Shown one piece after another: positions 25,476 through 32,986 of a DNA stretch of 64,000 nt. The notes below the pieces were generated by a model. It did not search any database. It had not been told where the DNA came from and worked only from the letters and a program-made list of their open reading frames with translations. The stretch is taken from positions 1 to 64,000 of the forward strand of contig JAETTM010000009.1 in NCBI GenBank assembly GCA_021769135.1. Direction: 5' to 3'. Position numbers and translations under genes: made by a program. This stretch comes from Lachnospiraceae bacterium. Its GTDB lineage: Bacteria > Bacillota > Clostridia > Lachnospirales > Lachnospiraceae. The first letter of the stretch is position 1. Each line of letters starts with the position of its first letter.

Positions 25476-26582
25476 CTATTTCCCACCCACAATCTCTTCT
25501 ATATAATCCCTCCACTGCCGGAAAATAGCCTCCCCATTGGCAATTTCCCCTATTTTCCTTGCATTCTTGCCAAGCTGTTCCCCCAGACCGGGATTCTCAA
25601 TCAGCCGATTGATTCCCTCTTCCAACGCCTTAGGGTCTTTAATTGGAATTAAAAGCCCGTTGACTCCATCTTCCATCACCGTGCGCGGACCGCCGCAAGG
25701 GCAATCGGTAGCCACAATGGGAAGTCCCAGCGCCATCGCTTCCAACAGCGCATTGGGAAGCCCTTCCCAATCGGAAGAAAAAGCATAAACCGCCGCATCC
25801 GTCAAATCCTTTTCCAGACTGTCGCTGGCCCCCATCAGCCTGATATAGCTTCCCGCATCGTTCTTTTCTATAATATCTTCCAATATTTCCTTCGTTCCGT
25901 CAAAGGAATCGCCGCCATAAATCTTTAAAATATAATCCGGATGCTTCTTATGCACCTGTATAAAAGCCTGCAAAAGCATGGGCTGGTTCTTAAAGTCCAC
26001 AAGCCTGCCGGACTGGACCACTTCTTTTTTCCTCTCCGCCGGTTCCGGCACGCCCAGATATTTATCATGGATAGGGTTCAAAATCACTCTGGAGTTTTCC
26101 TGCAGATAAGGGGCAAAAAAATCCCGCTGCCCTTCCGTCTGAAACACGCATCCCGCCGCCCTGGGAAAAAGAAGGGGAATTTGTATTTTATCGGATAATG
26201 CATCGTAATGCCCCACCGGGTCCGTGCGGATGGATATAAGCACGGGGATTCCCGTTCCGGGGGCCGCCATCAGCGCCCGGTAATTGGCCCGCTGGGCAAA
26301 TGCGATGAGAATATCCGGCCTTTCCTTTTTCATAAATTCCCTCAGATATTTTACCCTGAGCAAAAACTGGGCAATACGGGATTTCTTTTCATCCCCTTCC
26401 CGCAGCCCTACGTGTACCCGGCGGACTTCCCTATCAATGGAAAATTCATTCTCCCCATACCACTCCGTAGCCAGAAGGACATCGTAGCCTTCCCTGGCAA
26501 ACTGGTTCGCCAGGTTGGACACCACCCGCTCCGCTCCCCCCTGCTCCAGGCAGTTTAAATGAAATGCTATTTTACGCTTCAT
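25476..26582 (-). CDS. Family 4 glycosyltransferase
   Basis: 368 aa, GT-B. MKRKIAFHLNCLEQGGAERV, E-V-V-Q-S-G-R-L-V-D-F-K-N-Q, I-Y-G-G-D-S-F-D-G and F-S-S-D-W-E-G-L-P-N-A-L-L-E-A-M-A-L-G (donor-binding E-x7-E). It resembles the GalNAc-transferase group of GT4 (PglH/PglJ-like). GGAGGAATGGAG lies before the ATG. A following stretch of about 140 nt (26583-26724) holds no gene that I can see. Confidence 0.87.
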   Translation of the reverse strand: MKRKIAFHLNCLEQGGAERVVSNLANQFAREGYDVLLATEWYGENEFSIDREVRRVHVGLREGDEKKSRIAQFLLRVKYLREFMKKERPDILIAFAQRANYRALMAAPGTGIPVLISIRTDPVGHYDALSDKIQIPLLFPRAAGCVFQTEGQRDFFAPYLQENSRVILNPIHDKYLGVPEPAERKKEVVQSGRLVDFKNQPMLLQAFIQVHKKHPDYILKIYGGDSFDGTKEILEDIIEKNDAGSYIRLMGASDSLEKDLTDAAVYAFSSDWEGLPNALLEAMALGLPIVATDCPCGGPRTVMEDGVNGLLIPIKDPKALEEGINRLIENPGLGEQLGKNARKIGEIANGEAIFRQWRDYIEEIVGGK

Positions 26583-26724
26583 TCCGCTGCTCCATTCCTC
26601 CTTATTTTAGGATAGCTTCCCGGAATCCGCCAGCAAAACCGAAATAATGGCAATCCGGAAATCTATTAGGAAAAAACTGGTCATATACGTTTATAGTCTA
26701 ACATATCCAATCGGGAATCGCAAA

Positions 26725-27846
26725 TTATTTCCCTGATATCCACCCCATCAGCCTCTCCAAATAACTCTCATTATTAAAATCCTGCGCTCTCCTGGCCGAT
26801 GCTTTTCCATATTCCTCATAATATTCCTTATCCGTCATCATCTTTTTCATTTCCTCCGCCAGCCCTTTTTCCTCTTCGCTGACCACCGTGCCGTCCAGGT
26901 TTTTCTCCGGGCTCATATTGGGGATGAGGACTCCATAGGTGCTATCCCCTTTTCGCAGGATTTCACCCGGGCCGGTGGGGCAGTCGGTGGCAATTATGGG
27001 AATACCGAAAGACATTGCTTCTATGAGCGCATTGGGAAATCCTTCCCGGTAAGACGTGAGGACATAAATCTTCGCCGCCTTCAAATAGGGAAAAGGATTC
27101 CTTTTCATCCCTGTGAAATAAACATCATCCCCGATTCCCAGTTTGTCTGCCAATTTCCTGTATTCTTCAAACTCGCCTTCCCCTATAATCATCAGCCTTG
27201 CATCGGGTATATCCGCCCTCACCAGGGAAAAGCTTTTCACCAGATGCCAGAAGCCTTTCACATCGTCTTCCCGTCCCATGGATACGATAATATTCCCCGT
27301 TTCCTCCCAGGGCAGCCTTATCGGCTCTTTTGCCGATTCCTTCAATGCTTCCCCGTCCAAAGGGTTATACAACGTAACCGCCTTAGAACAGTGGTACTTA
27401 TCCCTGATTTCCTCTTCTATCCTTTTCGTACAGCACAGAATCTTATCCGCCCTTTTTGCAAAGAGGCGGAGCAGGAAGCGGTTATCCATATCCATATAGC
27501 TGCGGATTCCCACCCATATTTTTGCTTCTGTCTTAGAAAACACATTGACCATATTGGCGGAAGGGCCAAAGCTATAAGCAATGTCGATTCCCCGTTCCTT
27601 TTTCAACTTCTTAACGGCAATACTTCTTTTTATCACGTTCAACGCTTTGCCCAGTTTTCCCGGCCGCACGCCCATATGAAGGTCCGTAACATCCAAGCCC
27701 TTAATGTCATAGGCAATATCCCTGGAATCGAACATTACAATACACACATCAAAATGCGGCTCCAACAGCCGCGCTGTCGCCACACAAACCCGTTCAAAAC
27801 CGCCCTGATGGAGCATAGGAACTATTAACATTATTTTCTTTTTCAT
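26725..27846 (-). CDS. Family 4 glycosyltransferase
   Basis: 373 aa, GT-B. M-L-I-V-P-M-L-H-Q-G-G-F-E-R-V at the N-terminus (F in place of A/S in the G-G-x-E-R motif), I-I-V-S-M-G-R-E-D-D-V-K-G-F-W-H-L, M-I-I-G-E-G-E-F and L-T-S-Y-R-E-G-F-P-N-A-L-I-E-A-M-S-F-G. Between residues about 325 and 345 it carries a Ser/Thr/Glu-rich insert. Start at ATG 27846 (GAGGTG, 8-nt spacer). It lies 16 nt after the preceding GT4, within the operon. Confidence 0.87.
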   Translation of the reverse strand: MKKKIMLIVPMLHQGGFERVCVATARLLEPHFDVCIVMFDSRDIAYDIKGLDVTDLHMGVRPGKLGKALNVIKRSIAVKKLKKERGIDIAYSFGPSANMVNVFSKTEAKIWVGIRSYMDMDNRFLLRLFAKRADKILCCTKRIEEEIRDKYHCSKAVTLYNPLDGEALKESAKEPIRLPWEETGNIIVSMGREDDVKGFWHLVKSFSLVRADIPDARLMIIGEGEFEEYRKLADKLGIGDDVYFTGMKRNPFPYLKAAKIYVLTSYREGFPNALIEAMSFGIPIIATDCPTGPGEILRKGDSTYGVLIPNMSPEKNLDGTVVSEEEKGLAEEMKKMMTDKEYYEEYGKASARRAQDFNNESYLERLMGWISGK

Positions 27847-27862
27847 CCGCACTTCACCTCAT

Positions 27863-29014
27863 CTATTCCATTTTGCCGGAAAGGTAAAATTTTTCCAGCC
27901 GCGTCGCCTGCTCTCTCACGTCAAAGCCCGCCGCTTCCACCGCTTTGCACATATCTTTTCTTTCATAAAACATATGATTTATGATATATTCCGCCCATTT
28001 CCCGGGAGCAGACTCAATATCTTCATAATGTACCAGCTCGCTAAAGCCCACTTCCGGCGTTATCCTGTCCGAAATCAGGCATCTTAGGCCTGCTGCCTGG
28101 GCTTCCACCACCGTTCCCGGCAGTCCTTCAAACCGGGAAGGGAATACAAAAAAGTCCATCGCCTGATAATACCTCCACACGTCCTTCCTGTTTCCCAAAA
28201 AAAGCACATCCCTGGCAATATTCATCCTCCTGGCCTGCTCCTTTATCTCTTCCATCCCCGCGCCTTCTCCAAGGAGTATGAGCACTGCCCGCCCCAATTC
28301 GCCCTCCGCTAAAAGCTTATCGCGAAAAACCGCAAAAACCTCCAACAGGAATTCATGGTTTTTGGCATAGTGAAACCGCCCCACGTGCCCAAGCACATAA
28401 CAGTCCATAATGCCCAGTTCTTCCCTTACTTCTTTTCTCACGCCTTCCCGATACATGAATTTCTGCGCTTCCACCGCATTGGGAATCACAAAGGCCTTGG
28501 GGGAATCCTTCCATTTTTTCCCGAACGCCGATTCGCCCGCCTCCCTGGAACAGGCAAAGCAATAATCCGCCCGTTTTAACAGCGGCAGCCGCAGCAGCCT
28601 GGTCAGGATTCCCTTAGCCCCTTTATCCACCCCGGCGCTTCTGGCATGCGCTGCCCGCACCGGAATCCCGGCCCTGGCCGCCTCCGGCAGATAAATCGCA
28701 GCCGTACTGGTCATATGCCCCTGGACTACCGCAAATTCATGGTGTTCCCTGAAAAAATCCCTGATAGCCCTTTTATATGCAAAATAATTATAGCCTTTAA
28801 ATTTCGGCAGAATATAGACCTTCCCGCCCAGCTTTCCCGCTTCCTCATCATAAAATTCCGGGATACGCGCCCTTTTCCCATCATCCTGATGCACAAGAAA
28901 ATCGAACTGCACCTTATCCCTATCCATGCAGCGGTACAAATCCATAATGCGGCTCTCTGCGCCCCCAAGGCTCAAACCCCCCAATACATGCAATACCCGG
29001 ATTGGTTTTTCCAT
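27863..29014 (-). CDS. Family 4 glycosyltransferase (EpsF-like)
   Basis: 383 aa, GT-B. I-R-V-L-H-V-L-G-G-L-S-L-G-G-A-E-S-R-I-M-D-L-Y is the opening of EpsF/CapJ-type exopolysaccharide transferases. R-F-H-Y-A-K-N-H-E-F-L, L-L-G-E-G-A-G and F-P-S-R-F-E-G-L-P-G-T-V-V-E-A-Q-A-A-G (E-x7-E, with Gln after the second Glu-Ala). Two ATGs (29026, 29014) sit in an AGGAGC-ATGGTTATAAGA-ATG leader; the second is chosen. The 5' open frame to 29149 overlaps the DUF2334 gene and is a shadow. Confidence 0.87.
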   Translation of the reverse strand: MEKPIRVLHVLGGLSLGGAESRIMDLYRCMDRDKVQFDFLVHQDDGKRARIPEFYDEEAGKLGGKVYILPKFKGYNYFAYKRAIRDFFREHHEFAVVQGHMTSTAAIYLPEAARAGIPVRAAHARSAGVDKGAKGILTRLLRLPLLKRADYCFACSREAGESAFGKKWKDSPKAFVIPNAVEAQKFMYREGVRKEVREELGIMDCYVLGHVGRFHYAKNHEFLLEVFAVFRDKLLAEGELGRAVLILLGEGAGMEEIKEQARRMNIARDVLFLGNRKDVWRYYQAMDFFVFPSRFEGLPGTVVEAQAAGLRCLISDRITPEVGFSELVHYEDIESAPGKWAEYIINHMFYERKDMCKAVEAAGFDVREQATRLEKFYLSGKME

Positions 29015-29088
29015 TCTTATAACCATGCTCCTTTCAAAGTCCGGAGACTTTGTGCGCGGCCCTCCCTGCGCAACTATGCCCCGCGATT

Positions 29089-29838
29089 TCACATCATTTT
29101 CACTAAAATATGTTTGGCCGTTGCCATGCAATATTCCGCCCACTGGCATGGCAGGCTTCTTTTCGCCGCCCCTTCTTTCAAATAATCCCCATAGGAAATC
29201 ATCTGATTTTTTTCAAAAATGGCGCCGTATTTTTCCATGTCCTTCCGCCCCATCGTATTCGTATGAATCACTATGGTGGTCATTCCATTTTTCTTTTTCA
29301 GGCTGCTTTCCAGACGAAAAGAAATAGGGTAAAAGCGCATCCCCTTCCATACATATGGCCGGCTTCCAAAGCCATCTGTCATTTTAGTAAATCCCAATTT
29401 CTGCAGCGCCTTTAATGTATTCCTGTCATAAGAATGGGCAGGCGCCATGAAGATATCCGTTTTTATCCCATGGCTTTCCAGAATCGCCTTCCCCTCTTCC
29501 AGCATGGCAAGCTGCTGCCCATAGGCCAGGCCTGCAAACTCCGAAAAATGATTCAGGGGAAACATTCCCCCTCTCTTCTGCGTATATACATGCCGGAATC
29601 CATGCATGGCTATTACCCATCCCTCATTTTGCAAAGCACGGATATATTCCCAGAAATCCCCTATCTTTTCCCTCTCCTTGCCCTTATTCGCCCCCCGGTT
29701 CAAATTTTCATCCCGGTTATCCGGCACCACGCCGATAAGGGGGCGAATCCTGTGCTTATCCAAAAGCGCCTTAAACTCCAAAAACTTTTCCCAATCCATA
29801 TCCGGCGTAATGTCATCCATGCGAACTGTTGTTTTCAT
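29089..29838 (-). CDS. DUF2334 family protein (deacetylase fold)
   Basis: 249 aa, no signal peptide. T-T-V-R-M-D-D-I-T-P-D-M-D-W at the N-terminus holds the D-D metal pair of DUF2334; W-V-I-A-M-H-G-F-R-H-V-Y gives the two metal histidines, and F-M-A-P-A-H-S-Y-D the later His. The family belongs to the polysaccharide-deacetylase superfamily and is common in capsule clusters. GGGGGA precedes the ATG. Its first 26 nt overlap the end of the retron reverse transcriptase gene, so the two are co-transcribed and possibly coupled. Confidence 0.8.
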   Translation of the reverse strand: MKTTVRMDDITPDMDWEKFLEFKALLDKHRIRPLIGVVPDNRDENLNRGANKGKEREKIGDFWEYIRALQNEGWVIAMHGFRHVYTQKRGGMFPLNHFSEFAGLAYGQQLAMLEEGKAILESHGIKTDIFMAPAHSYDRNTLKALQKLGFTKMTDGFGSRPYVWKGMRFYPISFRLESSLKKKNGMTTIVIHTNTMGRKDMEKYGAIFEKNQMISYGDYLKEGAAKRSLPCQWAEYCMATAKHILVKMM

Positions 29839-30757
29839 ATTTATCCCCCAAAGCCCGAATCATCTGCCCTAAGCTATCATACCCTTTTTCTCGTATAATT
29901 TCTTTCATTTTCATTGAATAGCAGTCCTCTATCCCTTCTTTCTCAATGGACAGGACAAAGGAATACATCCCTTTCAGCCTCTCAATTCCCGCATAATCTT
30001 TCGCCTCCTGCTCATACAGTCTGACAGCCTCCCAGAAAATCTCATTTTTCAGCTTTCTGCCTACACTGATATGCCTGAAATTATTTTCATCTCTTGTGAT
30101 GCTAACACCAGTAATCCTAACATGGTTAGACAACCCTATATTATAAACCGCCGTCTTTTTTTCATTTAATGTCATATGGACTCTTTTCAATAGCCTTTTT
30201 ACTTCAATTTTCAGCTGTTCTGTCTTCTGCCGATAATCCGGCGCCCACCGAAAAGAAATAACCATATCATCGGCATATCTGGTATAAATAGGATTGTCCA
30301 GATTCATTTTTTTAATTTGGCCATATAGCAGCCCGTCAAACTCCTTCATATAAAGATTTGCCAACACTGGCGATGAAACAAGTCCCAAAGGCAGCCCTTT
30401 ATCGCTCACGCTGCACTTTTTAACAATATCATAGCATTCTTTCCTGCTGATTTTTTTCTTTTTATTAATCTCAAAATACATATTTTCAGCCAAATATTTA
30501 TGGTTAATGCTGGGGAAAAAATTTTTAATATCCATCTTTAAAAATATATCGTTGTACATATGCGCTCTCGCATTTTTATAGATAGAAGAACGAGGCATAT
30601 ATGCTTTGGCAAACACCGACTGTTTCGTATACTTATTCATAAATTTTGCCACTTCTTCATGGTAACGCCGCAGTTCTCCTTCCTGCTCTTTATACGTGAC
30701 GATTTTGCGGACTTTGCTTTTTGTCCTGATATATTTTATCGTTAATTGCTCGTCCAT
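29813..30757 (-). CDS. Retron reverse transcriptase
   Basis: 314 aa RNA-directed DNA polymerase. The retron-specific N-A-x-x-H motif is present as Y-K-N-A-R-A-H-M before motif A (L-K-M-D-I-K-N-F-F-P-S-I). K-G-L-P-L-G-L-V-S-S-P-V-L-A-N-L is motif B, Y-T-R-Y-A-D-D-M-V-I-S the catalytic YADD, L-N-E-K-K-T-A-V motif D, and V-R-I-T-G-V-S-I the retron V-T-G region. No maturase or endonuclease domain, so it is not a group II intron protein. It would copy the msd part of the RNA at 31980-32200 into branched msDNA. Start at ATG 30757 behind GGAGG (the frame begins 4 codons earlier). Gap to the effector: 31 nt. Confidence 0.93.
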   Translation of the reverse strand: MDEQLTIKYIRTKSKVRKIVTYKEQEGELRRYHEEVAKFMNKYTKQSVFAKAYMPRSSIYKNARAHMYNDIFLKMDIKNFFPSINHKYLAENMYFEINKKKKISRKECYDIVKKCSVSDKGLPLGLVSSPVLANLYMKEFDGLLYGQIKKMNLDNPIYTRYADDMVISFRWAPDYRQKTEQLKIEVKRLLKRVHMTLNEKKTAVYNIGLSNHVRITGVSITRDENNFRHISVGRKLKNEIFWEAVRLYEQEAKDYAGIERLKGMYSFVLSIEKEGIEDCYSMKMKEIIREKGYDSLGQMIRALGDKYENNSSHG

Positions 30758-30788
30758 CTTTACCTCCATGCTGCATTTTTCAATCTTC

Positions 30789-31883
30789 TTACACGGTAAT
30801 CTGAGTGCCTACAGCACAATCAATACAATCTTTATATTTTTCATAGAAGAAATGATTCGAGCCGTCTTTATAAACAATCATTTTTCGGTGGATAATTACT
30901 TTTCCGTTCTCCACATAGTCTTTATCTTTTTCAATTTCAATGAAACCCGCTGCCTGGAAAAGGTATAGGCACATGCCTATAATTTCTCCTATATATACTC
31001 CGTTGACATTCATTCTCGCTTTTATCGAACAGGATTCTATTTGCAGGCCGGTCTTCTCCTCAATGGTATTCATAAATATTTCAAGCAGGCACTGTTTGAT
31101 ATCCTCTATATAATCTTTCAATGTCTTGTCTTCCGCATTAATTACTTTCTGAAAAAGTTCTTCTATATTGAATAATGAAGCAATGCAGCACAACAAAATT
31201 CTTGGCAGTAACGTTATTTCCAGATGCTTCTTCTTTATCTGGTAGTGAATCCCCCCTTGAGCCACCTTTTCTATGCTTTTCACAAACTGTATTTTATATT
31301 CCAAGTGGTCTGTTTTCACAAAATTTAAAATTTTGCTCCCAAGATTCACTCCAATTTTATCCTCATAAAAATAAGTATGCCAATATTTCACATTGTCCGA
31401 AATAATCTTGGGTTCAATTCTTGGATAAAATTTAATCACCTTTACATCGTTAGGCCGCCTGTTAAAAGCAAGCCGGATAAACTGCCCCAGCTTATCTTCT
31501 TCAACCGCCATTTTATCCGGCAGCAGCAAACAGGTTTTCCGTAAAGCGTTGGGCTCGCTTAGAAATAATCCGGTTTCCGCCCCTGTGGAAATGCTTTCCT
31601 GAATAATTATATTGTAGTCGGACAAATAGTTTGTAAGCATCTCCACTTGATACAAATCCTTCATATGGATATCATCATATACTAAATATCGTGAACTATC
31701 TTTCTTGAATATAAAATTATCTTCCAAGATAACCGCCCTGTAGTTTTCGCCCTCGTTGCCGAGAAACTGCCGAAGCACATTTCTTTTATCCCTCTCGTTT
31801 TCCTTTTCATAATGCGTGCCGCATAAAAAGATATATTTATATTCCTGTACAATCTTTTGTTCTTTGAAAATATATTTTTTCAT
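30789..31883 (-). CDS. Retron effector with N-terminal NDT-like domain (type II, St85/Eco1-like)
   Basis: 364 aa. K-Y-I-F-L-C-G-T-H-Y near the start, Y-N-I-I-I-Q-E-S-I-S-T-G-A-E-T-G-L-F and R-K-T-C-L-L-L-P-D-K correspond to the I-F-L-C-G, I-I-L-F-P-E-S-P-G-S-F-T-E-L-G and R-K-L-I-C-I-Q-D blocks of the nucleoside-deoxyribosyltransferase-like effector of retron Eco1 (Ec86). The C-terminal third (about 230-364) is helical and may be the winged-helix part that holds the msDNA. In type II retrons the effector is kept silent by RT-msDNA and kills or arrests the infected cell. Start at ATG 31883 (GGGGGA). A terminator-like hairpin lies just upstream. Confidence 0.82.
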   Translation of the reverse strand: MKKYIFKEQKIVQEYKYIFLCGTHYEKENERDKRNVLRQFLGNEGENYRAVILEDNFIFKKDSSRYLVYDDIHMKDLYQVEMLTNYLSDYNIIIQESISTGAETGLFLSEPNALRKTCLLLPDKMAVEEDKLGQFIRLAFNRRPNDVKVIKFYPRIEPKIISDNVKYWHTYFYEDKIGVNLGSKILNFVKTDHLEYKIQFVKSIEKVAQGGIHYQIKKKHLEITLLPRILLCCIASLFNIEELFQKVINAEDKTLKDYIEDIKQCLLEIFMNTIEEKTGLQIESCSIKARMNVNGVYIGEIIGMCLYLFQAAGFIEIEKDKDYVENGKVIIHRKMIVYKDGSNHFFYEKYKDCIDCAVGTQITV

Positions 31884-31894
31884 CGTTCCCCCAT

Positions 31895-31917
31895 ACAAAA
31901 AAGTGGCTTCGCCACTT
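31895..31917 (-). terminator. Intrinsic-terminator-like hairpin between retron RNA and effector
   Basis: On the minus strand AAGTGGC-GAA-GCCACTT is followed directly by a run of T (31895-31902), the classic form of a factor-independent terminator. A second hairpin GAAGAACC-GAA-GGTTCTTC (31921-31939) stands right before it. It would end the msr-msd transcript and set the ratio of RNA to effector/RT mRNA by partial read-through. Confidence 0.75.
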
Positions 31918-31979
31918 CATGAAGAACCTTCGGTTCTTCGTCATTTTATGTCCGTCTGGCGATGGACTTTCCTATAATG

Positions 31980-32200
31980 TAAAAAAGGACCCTACTTAAA
32001 TTTGGTAACAATTCGTTGGAAAAAGTCAATTTGCGATTGCGGTTCTGCAGATTTCGGCAAGGTTGCCGAAATCTGTATGGTTCCATCGCAAATTTACTTT
32101 TATGCAAAACATCGACGCAGTCGAACAAATTTAACCAAATCTCATTGCTTTAACCTCAGACGCTGAGGCGGCAATTTGCCTTACTAGGATCCTTCTTTTA
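31980..32200 (-). ncRNA. Retron msr-msd RNA (predicted by hand folding)
   Basis: The a1 segment (minus strand of 32185-32200, TAAAAGAAGGATCCTA) can pair with a2 (31980-31994, TAGGGTCCTTTTTTA). Directly after a1 comes G (32184) in a T-A-G-T context, the expected branch guanosine. The msr holds two short hairpins: 32170-32180 (GGCAA/TTGCC) and 32154-32168 (CCTCA-GCGTC-TGAGG). The msd is a long hairpin: 32085-32094 pairs with 32028-32037 (10 bp), and its upper part 32063-32075 pairs with 32048-32060 (13 bp, no mismatch). Order RNA, NDT effector, RT is that of type II retrons. It begins 6 nt after the stop of the 238-aa gene. Confidence 0.85.
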
Positions 32201-32205
32201 TTTTA

Positions 32206-32922
32206 TCACAAAATTCCTGACATTTCAAATGCATCAAAATCGGTAAAAATATTCTTTTTCTTATCCCTTTTTGCTTTCGTATTATAGTTGGAATAAATGC
32301 TGTCTCCAACATTATATCCTAAACCCTCCAAAAATTTTCTGGCATTTTCATCTTTATAATAATAAAATCGGAGCAATGTAATATATTTGGAAGCCGTATG
32401 TTTCAAAAAATCCGGTTTTTCTTCCCATAACAGAGCCGAGGCAACGTCTTTTGCCAACACAAGATTAATGAGGGTAAGCAGGTCGCCAAAAGATAGGGCG
32501 ATATCTTGGGGGTTGGTCACTATCTGTTCCTCATTTATTTCTGGAATTCCCAGAACCTCATATTCATTTTCCCCCACAAAAATACCGAATGTCTCCATCT
32601 CGCCCCGATATGCTTGTTTCAAGTGTTCCACCAGGGAATCCATCGTGTCCTGTGCTTTAATCTGCAGCAGCATTGTCAGAATATCCACATCGGAAAAATA
32701 CACTCGGCAGTTATTCTTCACATATAGAAATTTGGTAAACTCTTCTTTTTTAATGAGGAAATTCTCATTTTCCTTTCCATATAGATGAACTTTCAGGGGA
32801 ACAAAACACCGAAAATCTTTATTTCCTTTTTCTATCCCGTTTGTCTTTCGCTCTTTCTCATAAAGCGCATCCAAATATTGAATAAGATTTTTCTCATCCT
32901 GTTCTACAACAAAATTTTTCAT
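32206..32922 (-). CDS. Unrecognised protein directly upstream of the retron
   Basis: 238 aa, cytoplasmic, acidic and Lys-rich, with no membrane helix or signal peptide. I do not recognise a family. Residues 1-30 are charged and helical; the middle has R-V-Y-F-S-D-V-D-I-L-T-M-L-L-Q-I-K and a hydrophobic L-S-F-G-D-L-L-T-L-I-N-L-V-L segment; the end is basic (N-T-K-A-K-R-D-K-K-K-N). GGCGGGAG lies before the ATG. It ends 6 nt before the a1 segment of the retron RNA, so one transcript may carry both. It could be an extra retron component or an unrelated gene that shares the promoter. Codon use and low GC match the retron, not the glycan genes. Confidence 0.6.
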   Translation of the reverse strand: MKNFVVEQDEKNLIQYLDALYEKERKTNGIEKGNKDFRCFVPLKVHLYGKENENFLIKKEEFTKFLYVKNNCRVYFSDVDILTMLLQIKAQDTMDSLVEHLKQAYRGEMETFGIFVGENEYEVLGIPEINEEQIVTNPQDIALSFGDLLTLINLVLAKDVASALLWEEKPDFLKHTASKYITLLRFYYYKDENARKFLEGLGYNVGDSIYSNYNTKAKRDKKKNIFTDFDAFEMSGIL

Positions 32923-32986
32923 TTGTAAACTCCCGCCAGCGTGCTGATGCGTTCGCTTTCAGGCAAACCATTTAGCGAAGTATCAA

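Noticed and set aside
26583-26724. Possible promoter (TTGGAT-17-TATATG) between two GT4 genes
   Set aside because: The match is weak in both boxes and the genes around it look co-transcribed; not listed as a feature.
131-30757. PtuAB and the reverse transcriptase as parts of one Ec78-type retron
   Set aside because: They are 29 kb apart, the RT has its own msr-msd and an NDT-like effector next to it, and ptuAB has no RT beside it.
29813-30757. Reverse transcriptase as a group II intron or diversity-generating element
   Set aside because: No maturase or endonuclease domain, no intron domain V, no template/variable repeat pair; the retron motifs and adjacent foldable msr-msd fit better.
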